Origin: Maribacter sp. HTCC2170
GTDB taxonomy: Bacteria; Bacteroidota; Bacteroidia; Flavobacteriales; Flavobacteriaceae
Length of the DNA: 64,000 nucleotides
Direction of reading: 5' to 3'
Assembly: GCF_000153165.2 (NCBI RefSeq)
Contig: NC_014472.1
Span: forward strand, 3,034,001-3,098,000
Of the stretch, positions 62,739 to 64,000 are shown in pieces. The notes below the pieces were generated by a model. It searched no databases. It saw nothing but the letters and a program-made list of their open reading frames with translations, and had not been told where the DNA came from. How positions within the stretch are numbered: the stretch's first letter is position 1; every line of letters begins with the position of its first letter. Position numbers and translations under genes: made by a program.

Positions 62739-64000
62739 ATGGCAAAAAAAAGGAGAAAGTCAAGATCCAAGACCACAAAAAAGGGGTTTTCTTTAAAATT
62801 ATCCAAACAAAACAAAATTATACTAGGAAGCCTTTTGATGCTTTTTAGTGTCGCTTTGTTCTTTTCTTTTATCTCCTTTTACTTTACTTGGCAAGATGAT
62901 CAAAGCTTATTATCTGAATTCGCCAATCGCAATGAACAAGCCAAAAACCTATTAAATAAGTTTGGTGCGAGTGTAAGTCATTTCTTTATGTACAAAGGTT
63001 TTGGATTGGCCTCTCTTATCTTTCCTTTTTTATTGTTCTACACGGGCCTTTATATGTTTCTAAGTCTAACAAAACAAGGTTTACTTAAAAAGTGGATCTG
63101 GGGACTTGTGTTTTTAATTTGGATATCTATTACCTTAGGTTTCTTTGCCATCGATAAACCCCTATTAGGTGGCCTTGTAGGTTATGAAATGAATGATTTT
63201 CTACAGGATTATGCTGGCAAAATAGGTGTTTTACTGCTACTCTTATTTGGTTTGATTTTCATATTGGTTAGATTATTTCAATTTACACCAGATGCTATTT
63301 TTGAATTTTTCAAAACTAAAAAAGAATCTATTGCTTCTGAATTCAAGAAGAAATCTGCAGACATAGGTTCTACCATTGAATTTGATAAAGAGGATAATTC
63401 ACCGGTAATTATTGACACCTATACCCATAAAGAAGATATTCCTCCTTTGGAAAAAGAAAAGGTCAAAGACGATTTTGAAGTGACCCTCCCAAAGGAAGAA
63501 GTTATTGAGGAAGAGGTTTTGGCCATGGAGGTTGAAAAGATTGTTGAGGAAAAGGAGGAAAAGGATAATATTGCTGATAAACTGGTTGATGATTTTGGCG
63601 AATTTGACCCAACACTTGAATTGGGCAACTATAAATTCCCAACAATTGATCTTTTGGCTCAACATGGTACTTCAGGGGGAATTACTATAAATCAAGAGGA
63701 ACTAGAGGAAAACAAGAACAAAATTGTTGATACCCTTAAGAATTATAAAATCGGTATTGCCCAGATTAAAGCTACTATAGGTCCCACTGTCACGCTTTAC
63801 GAAATAGTTCCAGAGGCCGGTGTTAGAATATCGAAAATCAAAAATCTTGAGGATGACATTGCCCTGTCGTTAGCCGCCCTGGGAATAAGGATCATTGCTC
63901 CAATTCCTGGAAAAGGCACAATAGGTATTGAAGTGCCAAACAAAAAACCCACAGTCGTTTCTATGCGTTCTGTAATTGCTTCTAGCAAATTTCAAAAGGC
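62739..64000 (+). CDS. ftsK: DNA translocase FtsK, N-terminal part, runs off the right edge
   Basis: 420 codons are present from ATG at 62739 and the frame is open at 64000. A basic cytoplasmic start (MAKKRRKSRSKT) precedes four membrane helices (about 28-48, 86-106, 115-135 and 160-180), then an acidic linker (about 215-295) rich in Glu, Lys and Val. The alpha domain of the motor follows (IAQIKATIGPTVTLYEIVPEAGVRISKIKNL), characteristic of FtsK/SpoIIIE. FtsK pumps DNA at the division septum and guides chromosome dimer resolution. Walker motifs lie beyond the window. The start is fixed by an exact promoter 20 bases upstream. Confidence 0.93.
   Translation, partial: MAKKRRKSRSKTTKKGFSLKLSKQNKIILGSLLMLFSVALFFSFISFYFTWQDDQSLLSEFANRNEQAKNLLNKFGASVSHFFMYKGFGLASLIFPFLLFYTGLYMFLSLTKQGLLKKWIWGLVFLIWISITLGFFAIDKPLLGGLVGYEMNDFLQDYAGKIGVLLLLLFGLIFILVRLFQFTPDAIFEFFKTKKESIASEFKKKSADIGSTIEFDKEDNSPVIIDTYTHKEDIPPLEKEKVKDDFEVTLPKEEVIEEEVLAMEVEKIVEEKEEKDNIADKLVDDFGEFDPTLELGNYKFPTIDLLAQHGTSGGITINQEELEENKNKIVDTLKNYKIGIAQIKATIGPTVTLYEIVPEAGVRISKIKNLEDDIALSLAALGIRIIAPIPGKGTIGIEVPNKKPTVVSMRSVIASSKFQK

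Noticed and set aside
1-64000. CRISPR arrays, tRNA/rRNA genes, IS elements, prophage or integrase genes
   Set aside because: None was recognised on either strand by reading; short tRNA genes could be missed without a covariance search.

Overview
The window looks like chromosome of a member of the Flavobacteriaceae (Bacteroidota), probably marine or free-living. The DNA is AT-rich. It carries SusC/SusD-type and STN-type TonB receptors, DUF4249 lipoproteins, DUF6090, DUF2911 and DUF2891 proteins and a 2-Cys peroxiredoxin/Tpx set. Several promoters fit the Bacteroidota pattern (TTTG or TTG, 18-20 bases, TAnnTTTG). No rRNA, tRNA, CRISPR array, IS element, integrase or prophage gene was recognised. 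Gene names rest on sequence motifs read by eye, not on database searches.

Layout. 1-1155 (minus) is the N-terminal part of a GapN-like aldehyde dehydrogenase that runs off the left edge. 1281-8185 (minus) is a complete branched-chain amino acid operon, ilvD-ilvB-ilvN-ilvC-ilvA. A transcription-attenuation leader precedes it (18-residue leader peptide rich in Ile, Leu and Val, an antiterminator segment over the leader stop codon, and a perfect 11-bp terminator), and a second intrinsic terminator sits between ilvC and ilvA. 8747-18024 (plus) is a compact locus: a membrane LytTR regulator, a di-haem cytochrome c peroxidase, a beta-helix protein with a C-terminal cytochrome c domain, a SusC/SusD pair and a PKD lipoprotein, with no carbohydrate-active enzyme. 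18126-20223 holds an aldehyde dehydrogenase and a nitroreductase. 20220-24825 (minus) is a DUF2891 lipoprotein, an NRAMP-fold transporter with both metal-site motifs altered, and the 5-oxoprolinase genes pxpABC.

25068-30966 holds small accessory genes: a Vsr/DUF559-like nuclease-fold protein, a GldL-like membrane protein, a Tat-signal aminotransferase, a 31-residue membrane peptide, DUF2911, two tandem DUF6090 genes and an NTF2-like protein. Two displaced, decayed copies of the 3' end of comM (yifB) flank the last three of these, next to the intact comM at 31077-32612. This suggests repeated insertion at the end of comM. 32685-45207 (minus) contains two paralogous three-gene modules (STN TonB receptor, DUF4249 lipoprotein, MG2-like protein ending in a plug-like domain without a barrel), led by an unrecognised secreted protein.

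45429-53910 (minus) holds a penicillin acylase family enzyme, a DsbD split by a frameshift, tilS, an alpha/beta hydrolase, pabB and an FMN reductase. 54075-64000 holds a membrane acyltransferase-like protein, lpd, an Lrp/AsnC regulator divergent from a methionine gamma-lyase-like gene, a NhaC antiporter, a peroxide-defence group (AhpC-type peroxiredoxin, thioredoxin, small acidic protein, Tpx), dgkA and the 5' part of ftsK running off the right edge. A metabolic link across the window: threonine deaminase and methionine gamma-lyase both make 2-oxobutanoate, which the ilv enzymes convert to isoleucine.
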